Assembly (NCBI GenBank): GCA_030340625.1
Contig: JAOPHQ010006262.1
Span: forward strand, 15,001-79,000
DNA: 64,000 nt
Direction: 5' to 3'
From: Merluccius polli
Lineage: Eukaryota; Chordata; Actinopteri; Gadiformes; Merlucciidae
A program made the position numbers and the translations under genes. The notes below the pieces were generated by a model. It was not told the origin of the DNA, ran no database searches, and worked only from the letters and a program-made list of their open reading frames with translations. The first letter of the stretch is position 1. Each line of letters opens with the position of its first letter. This document shows positions 1 through 11,740 of the stretch, in pieces.

Positions 1-1365
1 GCATCGCCTTGTGGTTCGGGGATGTCAGGTCCATTTCTAAAAATGTCAACAGAATTTCTCAACGCGCCACACTAACATGCCAAGTGGACTGCTCCCTGCA
101 TGCAAAATACATGGCAGCTTGTTGCATGCAACACGCATGCCTCCACAGCATTGCAGCTGTTGCAGCCGCAGTTACAGAAAAGCAATATTGGAGCATGGTG
201 GGTGGGTGTTTGTTTAATTAACTTTTTTGCATCAATTACCGGTGGAATTTTGTTTTGCATTAAGCCCAAAGCACACAGAGCATGAATTTCGGTTCATATT
301 TTTGGCGCCACCCAAAAAAGAAATGGAATCATATTCTTTTTACCAGAGCAAAGCAGAGTGCAAAGCGAGCCGGGCTGTATATTTCCCATGTGCTTTGGGC
401 ATTAGACTACAATTCCCAGGTTTATATATGATGGGTAACCTCCAGCCGCCGTCAGCATCTTCCCCACAAGGCAACACATGAGCCGGCTCCCAGATGCTTA
501 TCTTAGCCCACAGAGGGTCACCTGACGGCGGGGAAAGTCAAACAGATCACCTAACAGAGGCTGGTGGTGACTAAGACTTGATCCTGAAACACAACGTTTC
601 TCTCCCAGACAGGAAGAGGAAGAAACCCTCCTCTTGGGAGGAAGGAAGGTTGTTTAGAGCAATGGTATCTAAAGTCCATAACCGTACGCTCTCACCAGAA
701 GCCACATGCAGTGGCAAAGCATCCAGAAGTCATTCAGATGGCGATGAGGAGCAAAGCAGAGCCACGCAACGCGGTCTCGGAGAACAGGCGATGGAAAAAA
801 GTTGAACGGATTTCAACGTTATGCAAATTAGCTGCAACACGACACAGTGATAATGCTAAAAAACCCTGAACAAACCCTTGTCTTCAGGGCCTCGCACACC
901 GTTTGGTTCCAAGCATACATTTTTTCCCAAAATGGAGGAAAGGCTCATGGTTGCGATAGCCGCAACACTAGCTGGTGTGAGCTAGAAGCGGCAGCTCTTT
1001 GGTATCTGAGCGCACAGTAGCAATAAAATGTCTTCTGGTGTGAGTATACGGTGAGTGGGTCACTGCAGGGGACCAAGGGATATGAACAAGGGATATTTAT
1101 ACATGCCCTTCCTGTTTCATGTGTATTACACGAAGACTGGAAAGGGGAATCCTGTATTGAAGAAGATTATACATAAAGAGACATGTTCATTATCTCACTT
1201 TTCTGACACGGTAATGAGAATGTCTTGCTTATTTTACTGCACAAACTATTTGGTGGGCTTTAAGTACATCCGCAGGTGGGTCACGGCATGAAAACAATTT
1301 ATAAGATCTTCATGATAATGATTCCAAACTACCACAAACAAACTACCACCTCAAAATACTGTAAA
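1..1365. other. Single-copy non-coding stretch
   Basis: No gene is recognised. Reading frames here are under 90 codons and show no domain, splice pattern or codon bias. No terminal repeats or target duplications were seen. Confidence 0.5.
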
Positions 1366-1387
1366 GTGTGTGTGTGTGTGTGTGTGT
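1366..1387. repeat. (GT)11 microsatellite
   Basis: Uninterrupted GT dinucleotide tract seen directly. Confidence 0.95.
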
Positions 1388-1456
1388 AATCATCCATAAG
1401 TGAAGTATACAGTATACATATGTCCTGGAGCCTTGGAGGCATTATGTAGAAAGTGA

Positions 1457-1580
1457 ATGAGTGGGAGTATGGGAGGGAGGGGAGGGAGGGGGGAGACAGA
1501 GACAGAGACAGACAGACAGACAGAGACAAACAGATAGAGAGACAGAACAGAAAGAAAGAATAGAAAGAGATAGAAAGATA
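1457..1580. repeat. Purine-rich GGGA/GACA simple repeat
   Basis: Imperfect GGGA units pass into GACA/GAGACA units and then into A-rich GAAA. On the opposite strand it gives low-complexity Ser/Leu-rich frames that are not genes. Confidence 0.85.
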
Positions 1581-1628
1581 AAGTAACACATTTGTCTGAA
1601 GAGTAAAAGCAACAGGGTTGAAAAGAAA

Positions 1629-1673
1629 TCTCCTGTTTGCTTGCTGATCACTGATCAGCAAGCAAACAGGAGA
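1629..1673. repeat. Near-perfect 45-bp inverted repeat
   Basis: Arms 1629-1650 and 1652-1673 are exact reverse complements (22 bp each) around a single C. The arms are mixed-sequence, not simple repeat, so this could form a cruciform or RNA hairpin. It carries no terminator or transposon signature that I can see. Confidence 0.9.
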
Positions 1674-2410
1674 AGAAATAGTCCAACAACAGACATCGAC
1701 ATATCCCTCTTACTCCTCGGGCCACAAAACAAACACTAAACACAAAGTGTTTAATGGCCGCCGTCTCCTTGTTCCACCGGGAGACGGTGCAGACAGCTTG
1801 TAGCATGCAGCCACACCTCCAGGTGCGGTTCTCGGCACAGACACTCTCTAACTGACAGCCGCACGCCTACAAACTATATTTAGCTCAATTAAAACGGCTT
1901 CGCTGGAAACACGTGCATTCACACCCTGCTGCTGTCTCCTATAAACAATAGGCCGCTATTCACAACCAACCAATGTCCTTGAACAAAGATTTATTTTACA
2001 TTTTAATTTACCAGCCCCATTTGCCAATGAATATACGGACGTGGATACGGCACTTTGTGGTTTGACAGAAGTGCGGGGAAGGAAAAAGCCATCCACTTTT
2101 TCCTCCTCCAAGGCCATTTACACTTATTGTCCCTCCCCCAAGCAGAATTAATCGAGGAAGGAATCCATTGTGTCGGACTCATTTTGCTCTTCGGCGCGAA
2201 CCGAGGAGATATGAATTAACACGCCGACGTGTCTTAATCTCCAGCATGCAGTGAGCACAGGCTTCCGCTTGGTCATCTCCACGGCGACGGCGCGCTGGGG
2301 CAGCCTGGCAGCAGCCACAGTGTTGATTAACATTTAAACACAATGCGGACTGCGACGCCGAATCAGCATGTCGGTATTAATTGAAGTCGCTTGCGTGTTA
2401 ATTTGGGACC
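1674..2410. other. Single-copy non-coding stretch
   Basis: No gene recognised. About 2130-2340 is relatively CpG-containing and holds several TTAAT/ATTAA homeodomain-like motifs. It could be conserved regulatory DNA, but nothing here proves that. Confidence 0.35.
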
Positions 2411-2562
2411 CCTTTTACTCCCCCCCCCTCCTCCCCCTTCAGCAGCAGTGGGCAGTGCTGGGCGATTGTGGGTCTTTATCTCCCTGCCTCTCATTCTTTC
2501 TCTGTATCTCTCTCTCTTTCTCCATCTCTCGTCCCCCCCCCCCTCTTTCCCTCACTCTCACA
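2411..2562. repeat. Pyrimidine-rich CT/C tracts
   Basis: C runs (about 2420-2429 and 2533-2542) and interrupted (CT)n form a low-complexity pyrimidine strand. Confidence 0.85.
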
Positions 2563-2702
2563 CTAATTAATGAATAAGGGTTGACTAGAGGTTTTTAATA
2601 TTCAACTAGAGATGGAAGCAAGCACTAACCATCAATCCAAGAGATCATCCTCATTATCAGTCACACAAAAAAGTGGTTGAAATGAGAGCGATAAAGGATG
2701 AT

Positions 2703-2757
2703 CAACATAAGATAAGATAAGATAATACTTTAATGATCCCAGATGGGAAATGCAGAA
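2703..2757 (-). repeat. LINE/SINE 3'-tail fragment
   Basis: GATAA units lie beside 'tactttaatgatcccagatg'. Read on the minus strand this is the 'GGGATCATTAAAGTA + short tandem repeat' tail common to teleost non-LTR elements and their SINEs. Only about 55 bp remain, so the family cannot be assigned. Confidence 0.5.
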
Positions 2758-3693
2758 TAAATGAGTATTAATTACTCATTATGACTTCAATGCTTAATTC
2801 CACCTAACTCGTGACACATCCACATCTCTAAAGCAGAGAAAGAAACTGTTCACTGTGTGTGTCGGTCAAGATAACCAGCCCACGACACTGTCGGCCTCTT
2901 TCTTAATATCTTTTTTTTTGTTGGTATTAAAACACAGCATCAACAAAGTGAAAACCATTCCCTGAATGATATCCCTGCATTCTGAAAGGGGTTCCCGCAA
3001 GCTCACACCTAATGACATCCTGTGGAGATAGAGAGTGTTAGCCTCCATTTTCAGTTGACATTTTATGTGGTCATGTGAGTGTGACCCAGGAAAAATTAAA
3101 TCCAGGATACGAGACAGTTGAGGAACAAACACTGGTATTGGAACCAATGTGTTTTTACTCAACACAAAAGCCGCAGTCATGTGCTACTTCAACGATACGA
3201 AGTGATAGAGCTGATAGATTGTGACTATTCATTTCTCATCACCGAACTAAGTAATCATTTTGTATTTCTTCGTATTTATTCATTTGTTTTTTAATTAGGG
3301 AAGATGAAGCTATACAAGCTCGACCGATTTTAACATTCAAAATGTCCCCAGGCAGCAATTATGTTATTCGATAAACATAAAAGACTTAAGAAACAAGTCG
3401 ACTTTGCCACAGTTCTGGGACCCTTCAAACGACAGCCATCTTGGCATGCCTGTCAACTGTTAGTGTGCTATGGGTCTCGTTCTTCAAGTTGCGAGGATGA
3501 GTGAGTGAACTAGAAGCACCAGGCACTCTGGGGTCCTCCACCCTCACTCACCCACACTCACTGTCTCTCTCTCTAGGAGGGTCGTCCATCCACATCCAGA
3601 CAATCAGACCAGTGGAGACAAGCCTAAGACATCTGCTACCGCCCCCACCAACACAGGCACATACACAGACATGTACAAATGCATATACATGCC

Positions 3694-3701
<8 letters not shown>
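2758..3701. other. Single-copy non-coding stretch
   Basis: No gene, long inverted repeat or known repeat family recognised. The longest frame (104 codons, minus strand) has no recognisable domain. Confidence 0.45.
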
Positions 3702-3726
<25 letters not shown>

Positions 3727-3839
3727 ACAAAGTGAACCCACTGTGAGATGGCACTGAGCACTGCAACATTTATGGTTTGTGAAGACCTAAGGTCCATGTT
3801 CAAGCATGTATACACATAAACACACACACACACACACAC
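3702..3839. repeat. Paired (CA)n microsatellites
   Basis: (CA)14 at 3702-3729 and (CA)10 at 3820-3839, separated by about 90 bp of ordinary sequence. Confidence 0.9.
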
Positions 3840-4453
3840 TCAGATACAGGTACATACCATTTGACCCATACTTGAAGTGGAGTTGCTAAACAAGGTCAAA
3901 TTGAGGTGAAAGCCACCATTTTAATTATTGAATGTTGTTTGCTTTTCTTTCATGATCAAAATAATTGTATATTTAGAGTAAGCAGAGGACGATGACACAA
4001 GAAAAGACAGTATGATTTAAACTGCAAAGAGATGACATATCTTACATCAGATGTGTATGTATGTGCATAATGATTATGTTCACATACCTGCACATACACA
4101 TACACATGTACACAAGTACACAAGCAACTTAACTGAACTCAACTTCCATGTTCCTTTCCTGCTAATCTCAAAATGTGGACCAATAAGATGCTCTGATTAT
4201 AAATGTCTTGATTTCGTGAAGAATCAAGGTGTGCTTTTATAGCTGAGTGAATCATTTCTCACAATAGCGACATTTATAATACTTGTATTTATATAACTTA
4301 TAATGACAATATTTTAGTTGCACATATTTTGCATTTTGCAAACTATACAAAAACAATAGGATTTAAATTTGTGGAGTCAAAGGTACCTTGATACTCAATA
4401 CCCTAAATATTTATAACCAACATATATACCTAAATATGTTGAATTATAATACA
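3840..4453. other. AT-rich non-coding stretch
   Basis: Very AT-rich sequence with short CA-containing stretches. No gene or element ends recognised. Confidence 0.45.
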
Positions 4454-4461
4454 TGTCAAAC

Positions 4462-5336
4462 TAGTGTTGCACCGATACCGATACTAGTATCGGGAGGGGC
4501 CCCGATACCGCGCTAAAATGCTGGCATCGGTATCGGCGAGTACGAACAAATAATGCGCCGATGCCATTTACATATACTAATATGAAACTTGGAACGCAGC
4601 GCTTTGCGTCTTTCTCTCCCTTCACTCACTGCTGCGTGTGATCACACGTGTTCAGTGCATGCCGTGCCAAGCAGCTATCCTATTGGCCCACTCGCGCATG
4701 TTGACCGACTGACAAGCGACGACGACAAAGTACCAAAAAAAAGAAAGAAAAAAAAGCACCGGAGACGCGGAGGGCGCGCGGTTCAGCCGCGCGGCGCACA
4801 GAAAAGTTGCTCCGCCTGCGGACGCGCCGGTGCGGGGAAACTCAGTGAGCGGGTCCGCCTGCCGGTGCGACGCACCCGGTCACCACCCATGCCCCCCCCC
4901 CGCTCCCCGGGGTGCCATGCGGACACAAACAAGGAGAAGAGGGGAAAAAGCAGGAGAGAGAGGGAGACGCGTCTTGCTCACAGGCGGGAGATCGCTCAAA
5001 TGGACAGACAGTGACCGCATCACAGACGACGAGTTAAGCTGTAATCGGCTTCTCCCCGATTCCCCCCCGCTACATAGGCCTACTAGTAATCATCTCTAGT
5101 TATACTATATTATCTAATTATACTAGTAATTAAGCCATGATAGCAATGATTTTACATCCAATTGAGTATGCAGTTCTTTAGTATTAGAAGAAAAAAAGCT
5201 TGTGTATATATATATATATATATATTTTTTTTTTTTTCCGGCGTGGTATCGGTATGGTATCGGTATCGGCCGATACTGCACAGCCGGGTATCGGTATCGG
5301 TATCGGGGGCCAAAAAATGGTATCGGTGCAACACTA
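4462..5336. mobile_element. Non-autonomous hAT element, 875 bp
   Basis: The element begins TAGTGTTGCACCGATACC, and its right end is the exact reverse complement (18 bp). It is flanked by the exact 8-bp direct repeat tgtcaaac (4454-4461 and 5337-5344). Short terminal inverted repeats with an 8-bp target duplication are the hallmark of hAT transposons. The outer 60-100 bp at each end carry repeated CGATACC/GGTATCG motifs. Inside are a GC-rich region with a basic 141-codon frame (4589-5014, no BED finger or hAT dimerisation domain), a (TA)n tract (5204-5224) and a T run (5225-5238). No transposase is present, so mobility would depend on another copy. The perfect ends and perfect target duplication suggest a fairly young insertion. 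Confidence 0.92.
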
Positions 5337-5344
5337 TGTCAAAC

Positions 5345-6331
5345 TTCAGACTTTTTTCTACAATCAACTTGACTTGACCGCACCATTAGACATTTTAGTA
5401 CACAGCACAGGTCAAAGGTCAAAGGTTGTGACCTTTCCGAAAAAGCAACAGATGGAATGATGATCAAGAGGATCAGCCACCATCATTCAGACCTGAACAG
5501 CCGAGTGCCGAGCGACACTAATACAACTTTTCACCATAACAGCTGGCTCCTCAGACATAAACACAGAGATTCATATTTGACATTTGAATGAGGATATTAA
5601 CTGCTCTGAGAAGTGTCCAACTCATTCCAGTGTGGTGACAATAGACTAGAATATCAAGTAACCAACTAGCGGAGAACAAGGGATTTATTAATCGAGATGT
5701 CAGCCATTTTTTTTGTTGGCTTCAGAATCTAGGGACAGAAGATGAATACAATAAACAGATTAGCAAATTCCTAGCAATATCTGTAGCTATTGACCTTGGA
5801 GACGCCAGTTAGAATGGAAAGTTGTTCTTAACAATGATGTCAACAGCCACACGATCAACTTTTACACTGTCATTAACATTTTTTTTTTCTTTTTGTGTGT
5901 TGATATGATATTATGTTATTATTTATTGAACCTTAACCATGTCTAATTCATTATTTGTTTGAGAATTACATAACGGTTTGAAAATCAATGTTTGTGGTAC
6001 ATTTAAGCTATTTAATTCAATTCAATGTTTATTTCCCCCTTTTGTGTTCAGAATCATATTGAGTTTTATTCTGTGAAAAATAAAACAATGCTGGTACAGT
6101 TCAAAACCAGTATCCTCCATTTCACTCACACCACAAAATAAAAATTACAATCTACTGTTGGGGTTCCAATACTGCAATACCGTCTTGTCATGCAACTAAT
6201 TCTCCATGTTTACCATCTCGAAGCCTCCCAACAGCTTTATTTGTGTTTTTTTGTATGTGGGGGGGCGGGGTTGGGAACAGAGCCAGCAATCCTGCATTCA
6301 TGAAGCAATCGTGCAGCAACATCTGACACCA
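5345..6331. other. AT-rich non-coding stretch
   Basis: No gene recognised. At about 6014-6035, 'ttcaattcaatgtttattt' resembles a LINE 3'-end fragment but is too short to assign. Confidence 0.4.
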
Positions 6332-6352
6332 GTGTGTGTGTGTGTGTGTGTG
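6332..6352. repeat. (GT)n microsatellite
   Basis: About ten uninterrupted GT units. Confidence 0.9.
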
Positions 6353-6504
6353 GTGCACCGTAGCTTACAGCATGCGGCGGAGGCGCTTAAAGCTTGCGGA
6401 GGTGAAAAATTCACCCCCGTGATTTTAGTCCTTGTGTCTCATTGTAACCTTTCATATGGAAATACTGAGCCAGGGTCGGGAGGGCTACGGATGAAAGGCT
6501 GCAA

Positions 6505-6817
6505 GTTCTCCCTTTCTCCGTCTCTATTATTCTTGTTATCTCTCGCCTTCTCTTTCTCTCCGTCGCTCTCTGTAATGCCCATGCTCCTTTCCTCTCTCAT
6601 GTCACACCCCAATTTTTATTCTCTCTCCATCTCTTTTCCCACCACATCCACCTCCCTCTTCCCAATCTCCTCTCTCCATCATTCCTACATCCATCCCTTT
6701 TTTTTAAATCCCTTTCTTTGTCTTTTTTTTCTCTCTTCGAATCGCCCTTGAGATCTCTCTCGCTCCCTTCAAGTTTCTTCCACTTTTCCTTTGTCTGTTC
6801 GTCTACCTTCCATTGGG

Positions 6818-6849
<32 letters not shown>
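6505..6849. repeat. Pyrimidine-rich tract ending in (CT)15
   Basis: Interrupted TCTC/CTTT sequence ends in a pure CT run (6820-6849). A Ser/Pro/Leu-rich 181-codon frame over it is a product of low complexity. Confidence 0.85.
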
Positions 6850-6850
<1 letters not shown>

Positions 6851-7412
6851 GACTCTTTTAGGGGTGAGAGAAAGCTAAGATCCCCAACTGGCCTGCACTT
6901 TAAAGACACACTGATGCATCATGGGTAATCACACACACACACAGGCCTACAATATGTATGCACAACACAGCTCATGCATACAGGAGATGTACTGAAGGCA
7001 AACATAACCCGCAGCAACATTGTAATGTTATTGCAATTAAATTCCACCTCAAGCAAATTACAGTCGTACACCACCTCTGCCTGTACAAATTATGATAAGG
7101 ATGCTTTGTGTTTTGTTTTTCTCTTTTACTGCTGCCCAAAATAGGAGACACAAATTAATCTCATTGATTGTTTTGTGTTCTTGTCAGATCAAAGATGTCC
7201 GCCCGAGTTTGAATCAGCAACGTGTTGAAAACAATCAGCCAAATGCCTAATTGTAATCACGGTCATTTCATACAGTGTGCTACTTGTGTAATTACACCAT
7301 GTAGTGGTGAGTCATTTCAGCCTCCACTTTGAAAAACAATGACACACGCACACACACTCCTCTTGATTTCCTCATTGCTCACTGTAATGTTGCACACAGG
7401 TAGCGCAGTTAA
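6850..7412. other. Single-copy non-coding stretch
   Basis: No gene recognised. It contains a short (CA)n at about 6930. Confidence 0.4.
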
Positions 7413-7503
7413 AGGCAGCAGTTGACCTGGAAGCTAAACTAAATGTTTTGTTTGTCGTTTGTTTGTTTCAGCTTTAAGCAACACTGCATGCGAGACACTA
7501 ATC
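7413..7503. repeat. 91-bp segment duplicated at 8205-8302
   Basis: The two segments are about 90% identical. They share 'gcagcagttgacctggaagc', a GTTT-rich stretch and a 'tttaagca(a/c)cactgca(t/c)gcgagacact' block. The copy here is free-standing; the other lies within a SINE. Function unknown. Confidence 0.8.
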
Positions 7504-8144
7504 TGACAGCTAGAGTAATTACCCAAAATAACAAAGGACCCATACTACATTATCCTGACCTGATCTTTTATTTAGAATTGTTTTAATTATGTAAGCATAG
7601 TAGAAGGACATACATGAAGATATTTATCGTTTACCGATTTGCTATTGCGTTGCTTTTCTCCCCAAAAAAGAATCTGTCGAGCGTTGACACTTTGGACACT
7701 CTCAACGCTCCCTGAATATGTTTCTAGACGTGAGCATTGGGTATTGTAGTTTTTTGTAGTTCCTTCTCTAACAACATAACAACAGAGCAGAGCTGTTCCT
7801 GGAGACACATCAGCTTGAGGAAGCTCTCCTCTCCCACCCAGCTGGCTTAGACCCTCAGCCCCCCCTGGCCTCCCAACATCCACCTGTGGTAGAGCCCAAC
7901 GGTGCAGTCGCAGGATGCTTTAAACCTGCAGATTACTGTAAACCGAGATTGGACGTGGGAGAAGGTCCATGTCTCGTACAGGGACATGTCCTGCTCACCT
8001 ATAGTGGCTTTATTGTGATTGCAAGGGTGATGGAGCACACAGAGCCTTATTTGACCGTAGACACGCCAGTAATCCCAACTGTAGGTGAATACTGGATCGA
8101 GGTAGCTAGACTCAATGGCTGACTCTTGTCAAAATAATGCATTA
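7504..8144. other. Single-copy non-coding stretch
   Basis: Higher GC than its surroundings from 7780 to 8110. The 78-codon frame at 7886-8122 has no recognisable domain and no convincing splice sites. Confidence 0.35.
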
Positions 8145-8475
8145 TATTTAGTCATTGAGCAGACACTTTTATCCAAAGCGGCGGACAGTGAATTCAGATT
8201 AAAAAAAGCAGCAGTTGACCTGGAAGCTAAACTAAATGTTTTGTTTGTTTGTTTTTGTTTGTTTGTTTTAGGTTTAAGCACCACTGCACGCGAGACACTT
8301 ATCTTTTATCCAAAGTGGCGGACAGTGAATTCAGATACTCATTAAGGAGCAGGTAGGCGTTAGGCGTCTTGCTCAAAGTAGGCTATAATTGTCTGTAGAC
8401 ACTGGAAGATCGAACCCAGCACCTTTCAGCTGGGGAGTCCCAACACCTAATTATCGCTACACTACCACGCCCTAA
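8145..8475 (-). repeat. tRNA-derived SINE with internal insertion
   Basis: On the minus strand this reads: pol III B-box-like 'ggttcgatc' (about 8410), then a 'cttgagcaag'-type core, then the 3' tail ending 'gctcaatgactaaat'. Members of the same family lie at 22845, 35122, 38944, 53350 and 55098. It is split by about 98 bp (8205-8302) homologous to 7413-7503. The SINE block 'cttttatccaaag(c/t)ggcgga' plus adjoining bases (about 35 bp) is repeated on both sides of that insertion. The pol III head is decayed. Confidence 0.75.
8205..8302. repeat. Copy of the 7413-7503 segment inside a SINE
   Basis: About 90% identical to 7413-7503, with an extra TTTG unit. It is bounded by a roughly 35-bp direct repeat of SINE sequence (about 8167-8200 and 8303-8337). 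Confidence 0.75.
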
Positions 8476-9082
8476 CATTACGAATTCACACTAAAACATA
8501 TCACTATAAATACAGACAACAACATTTCCCGCGCCTCTGATACTGTCTGCGTGTTCCTGTTGCAACGTCGGAAGTGGAGCGAGATAAGAAAAGCCTTATC
8601 TGACATAGAGGTGTGAGTTAGCCGAGGCTCTATAGCGACTACAGGCGTGAACATTGGACTGAGGTGGTTCGAAGAAATAATGTGATTCCGACCGTATCTA
8701 AGGCTGATGTACAGTCAACCAGTATAACCATGGCGACGCAGGGCCACAAGGACACAAGGACACAGAGGTGTTCTCTGGATGTGTTCTCCTTCACAAGGTG
8801 TGTCCACGCTCTTACTCCCAACCCCCAGATCAGTTATAACAGGTTGAACTCGGTTGAATATGTTCATAAATAACGCTGGGAGCCCGGATTAAAACATACA
8901 ATTATGAAATGTGAATGTAATATTAGATGTATAATGTCAATCCATATTTTATCACACGCATACACATGACCACCCTCACCGCATGAGTATTATTTATAAA
9001 AGTGATGTCATAATATCGCTAGAGTGTTGCTGTGGCTGTAAGTCAAGGTTATAAAAATAAGAAATGCACAAACAGAAGTACA
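8476..9082. other. Single-copy non-coding stretch
   Basis: No gene or element ends recognised. Confidence 0.4.
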
Positions 9083-9660
9083 TTCAGTGCAAGACTCATT
9101 CCACCGAGATGCACCACAGAGCGCCACAGGAAGTCATTCCTGTCTATGGCCATCCAACTTTTCAACTCCTCCCTCAGAGGGTCAGACACTCGGAGTCAAT
9201 AGACTGGCCCTTGGACTTTTTTCATCCCAGTTAGCAGTTTCATAAACCCATAAATTATTTACTAATTTATATGTTGTGCAATACTGACTAAGCAGTACAA
9301 CAAATGTGTGCAATTACTCAAATGCAATACTTTGGTATATATTTGTTTATAGTGTATTAATACTGCTTTTTACTATTATGTATACTACATATTTTAACAC
9401 ATTTACAGATCTGAAGCACATACTTTTTACATATTTCTTATTTTCTTATTTTCTATTTGTATTCTGTGTAGTATAATGCACTTCTTCTACATATTTTTAC
9501 ATATTTCTTATCTTTCCTATTTTTCTATTTCTTGTAATTTCTGCTATGTGTGTTCTGTTTTAAAAGAGTGAGCAACTGCAGCGTGAACCAATTTCCCCTT
9601 GGGGATTATTAAAGTATTTCTGATTCAGATTCTGATTCTGAAATTTAGAAATATGCAAGT
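9083..9660 (+). mobile_element. 5'-truncated LINE 3' end with last ~39 codons of ORF2
   Basis: The frame from 9083 to the TAG at 9200-9202 reads a stretch containing RCTTERHRKSF, then MAIQLFNSSLRGS. This resembles the extreme C-terminus of fish LINE ORF2 proteins (conserved R..RHRKSF...AI.LFN). An AT-rich 3' UTR follows, ending in 'ccccttggggattattaaag' and short GATTCT repeats, a typical teleost LINE tail. Reverse transcriptase and endonuclease are absent, so this is a dead 5'-truncated insertion. Family assignment is uncertain (CR1/L2/RTE-like). Confidence 0.65.
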
Positions 9661-10278
9661 GAAGGCTATCAAATACCAACATGTGTGATCTCCAAAAGGG
9701 CGATCACATATAAGGTAATCAAATGGTGTGATTCGCTCAATTATTTTGCCGGGGTTATTTGGAGGCAGTTCAATCCTTTGGATGATGGGTTTTAAGCAAA
9801 AATGTATTTCATAGTTTTTGATAGAGAAAGAAAACTGAACTGCTGCACAGAAGTAAATTACTGTTAGAATGATTTGAATTCAGCAACTTGTTACATCAAT
9901 CTGAATTCATTTGTAGCAGATTTGTTTCTATTCAATTTCGATCTACTGTTCAAAAATGTGTACAATATTTATAAGGCACAAGTTAACTGAATGGTACAAT
10001 TGCAAACGTAGATTAAAGAAGACCACAAGCCAACCACAACAACAACAAACAGCTCTAAAGCTAAGAGGCACTATACGCTACATGTCCCTATTTCAGACCC
10101 TCAGTGGTTTGATTGGTTGGATACGGAGAATCCTTTCAGAAGAATGAGTTTGACCCCAGAGTGGGGAGGACCACAGTGGGACAAGGTCACGTCTGCTGAG
10201 GCCCCGGGAGAATGTAAACACGGCGGAGACGCGGCAACAGAGAAAACCCATTCAATCAGCTTGTCCCTTGGTGAGTCC
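9661..10278. other. Single-copy non-coding stretch
   Basis: No gene recognised; AT-rich. Confidence 0.4.
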
Positions 10279-10312
10279 TCACACACACACCCACACACAC
10301 ACACACACACAG
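10279..10312. repeat. (CA)n microsatellite
   Basis: Interrupted once by CCC. Confidence 0.9.
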
Positions 10313-10936
10313 ATACACATCCTTTTGTAGTCCCTCAGCACCACTGGGAGCAGAGATGTCTGCACGGAGATGAGGAAATTAGAATATGGAAGGACTCCCT
10401 TTATGTAACATCGATACTCAACAGTGGGGGACAATATACCATCTCTTCCAGATAAGGAAGCCAGAGAGGAACAAAAACACACAAATAAAAGGATCAATAA
10501 TATGGCCAAACATTGACTCTAAGGTGACCCCGGCTTCGGTCAAGGACAGCCATGTTGGAGCTCACCAGTAAGATTTATAAGGTCAGTTCTTCTGAATAAC
10601 AAAAGGCAATCATTGACTTTTTCTCTTCGCCCATGGAAGAGAAAAAGGCGAGGACACAACCGCCATGCGTGAGGTCTGTAGCCGTATGTTGTGTGTCAAA
10701 CATCCTCTAAAAGATGTGAACTAGCATGGACTGCGCACAAAAAAATCAGGATGTTTTGCTTTTAGTGCAAATATCACACCACAAAGCTGAGTATGATGAC
10801 ACAGGTCCTAGCTGGAATATGGTTAGGAACAAAGTGTATGCATGTCATTATTAAGGTCAGATACTTCACCATCAGAAGGACAGACATGAGGTCCGGTAGA
10901 GAAGGAAACAATGGCTTGGTATCAGAAATCCCTCCT
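10313..10936. other. Single-copy non-coding stretch
   Basis: No gene recognised. Confidence 0.4.
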
Positions 10937-11000
10937 ACACACACACACACACACTATAAAAGGCCATATATGCTATTATAGGCATACATCTGTATTTGTG

Positions 11001-11031
<31 letters not shown>
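10937..11031. repeat. Two (CA)n microsatellites
   Basis: CA tracts at 10937-10955 and 11002-11031. Confidence 0.9.
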
Positions 11032-11032
<1 letters not shown>

Positions 11033-11539
11033 CTAGCTTTCCCCCGTTTGACCCATGAGCGCTTCGTGAGCATCTTGGAGGCCCCTCGCTGAGCCGGGGT
11101 ATCGACTACTCCTGCCGTGCCTGAACGCCTAGCTCTGTCCTGGGTAGCCCTGGAGCCCAGGCACCTGTCCGCTGGTGTGGACACAATCCGGGATGACAGG
11201 TTAAGTGGCTTACCTTCCCTCCGGGTGAGCTAATACAAGAAGGCAGGAACCGAAGACAGCCTTAGATGTCTCTCTAAGATGGATGGTGGAGGGAGCGATG
11301 GATGAATGGATGAATGAATGGATAAAGATAGATACGTTATTGGCAGGGTAACAGAGGAGATACATTGAGGCGAGTATGGTTGGAACACGGGAGGAAGTAG
11401 GAAGGAAATAAAGGTAAACTACTGGCTTTGGGTCAGGCCAGGTTTAAATGTAAAGAAGGAGCCAAAGTTAGAAAGACCCTGTTCACACAGGTTGAAGGTT
11501 CAGGGTTGAGATAATTCAACAATAATGAATAAACATTAT
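11032..11539. other. Single-copy non-coding stretch
   Basis: GC-richer near 11040-11220; GGAT/GAAT-rich at 11275-11330. No gene recognised. Confidence 0.35.
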
Positions 11540-11740
11540 TACACTTTGTTGAATTCCCGACTCTGATTGGTCAATTATGGTGTTCTATGGTCTGTTATTT
11601 CTGAAATCATTTTTAAATGAAGAAATTCATATTTTGTTGTTATATTTAGTGTCAAATTATTGATTTCTTTAGTAAGTAGCCATGTAATACGGGAGATAAT
11701 GTACAGCGAGCCGGTCAGAGCTACCCTCCACTGGTGAAAG
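11540..11740. repeat. Diverged relative of the 15.2-kb fold-back element
   Basis: It shares 'ctctgattggtcaatta' (compare 'ttctgattggct' at 15278) and, further in, 'cgggagataatgtaca' after a 'taagtagccatg' block (compare 'taagtgaccatggtataagcgggataatgca' region at 15489). The shared blocks have the same order. Divergence is high and no terminal repeats were found. Confidence 0.35.

Noticed and set aside
4589..5014. 141-codon basic frame as a hAT transposase exon
   Set aside because: No BED finger, catalytic or dimerisation motif. It is confined to the non-autonomous element, and an overlapping second frame is equally open.
7886..8122. 78-codon frame as a small gene
   Set aside because: No domain, no splice or promoter evidence, next to a SINE.
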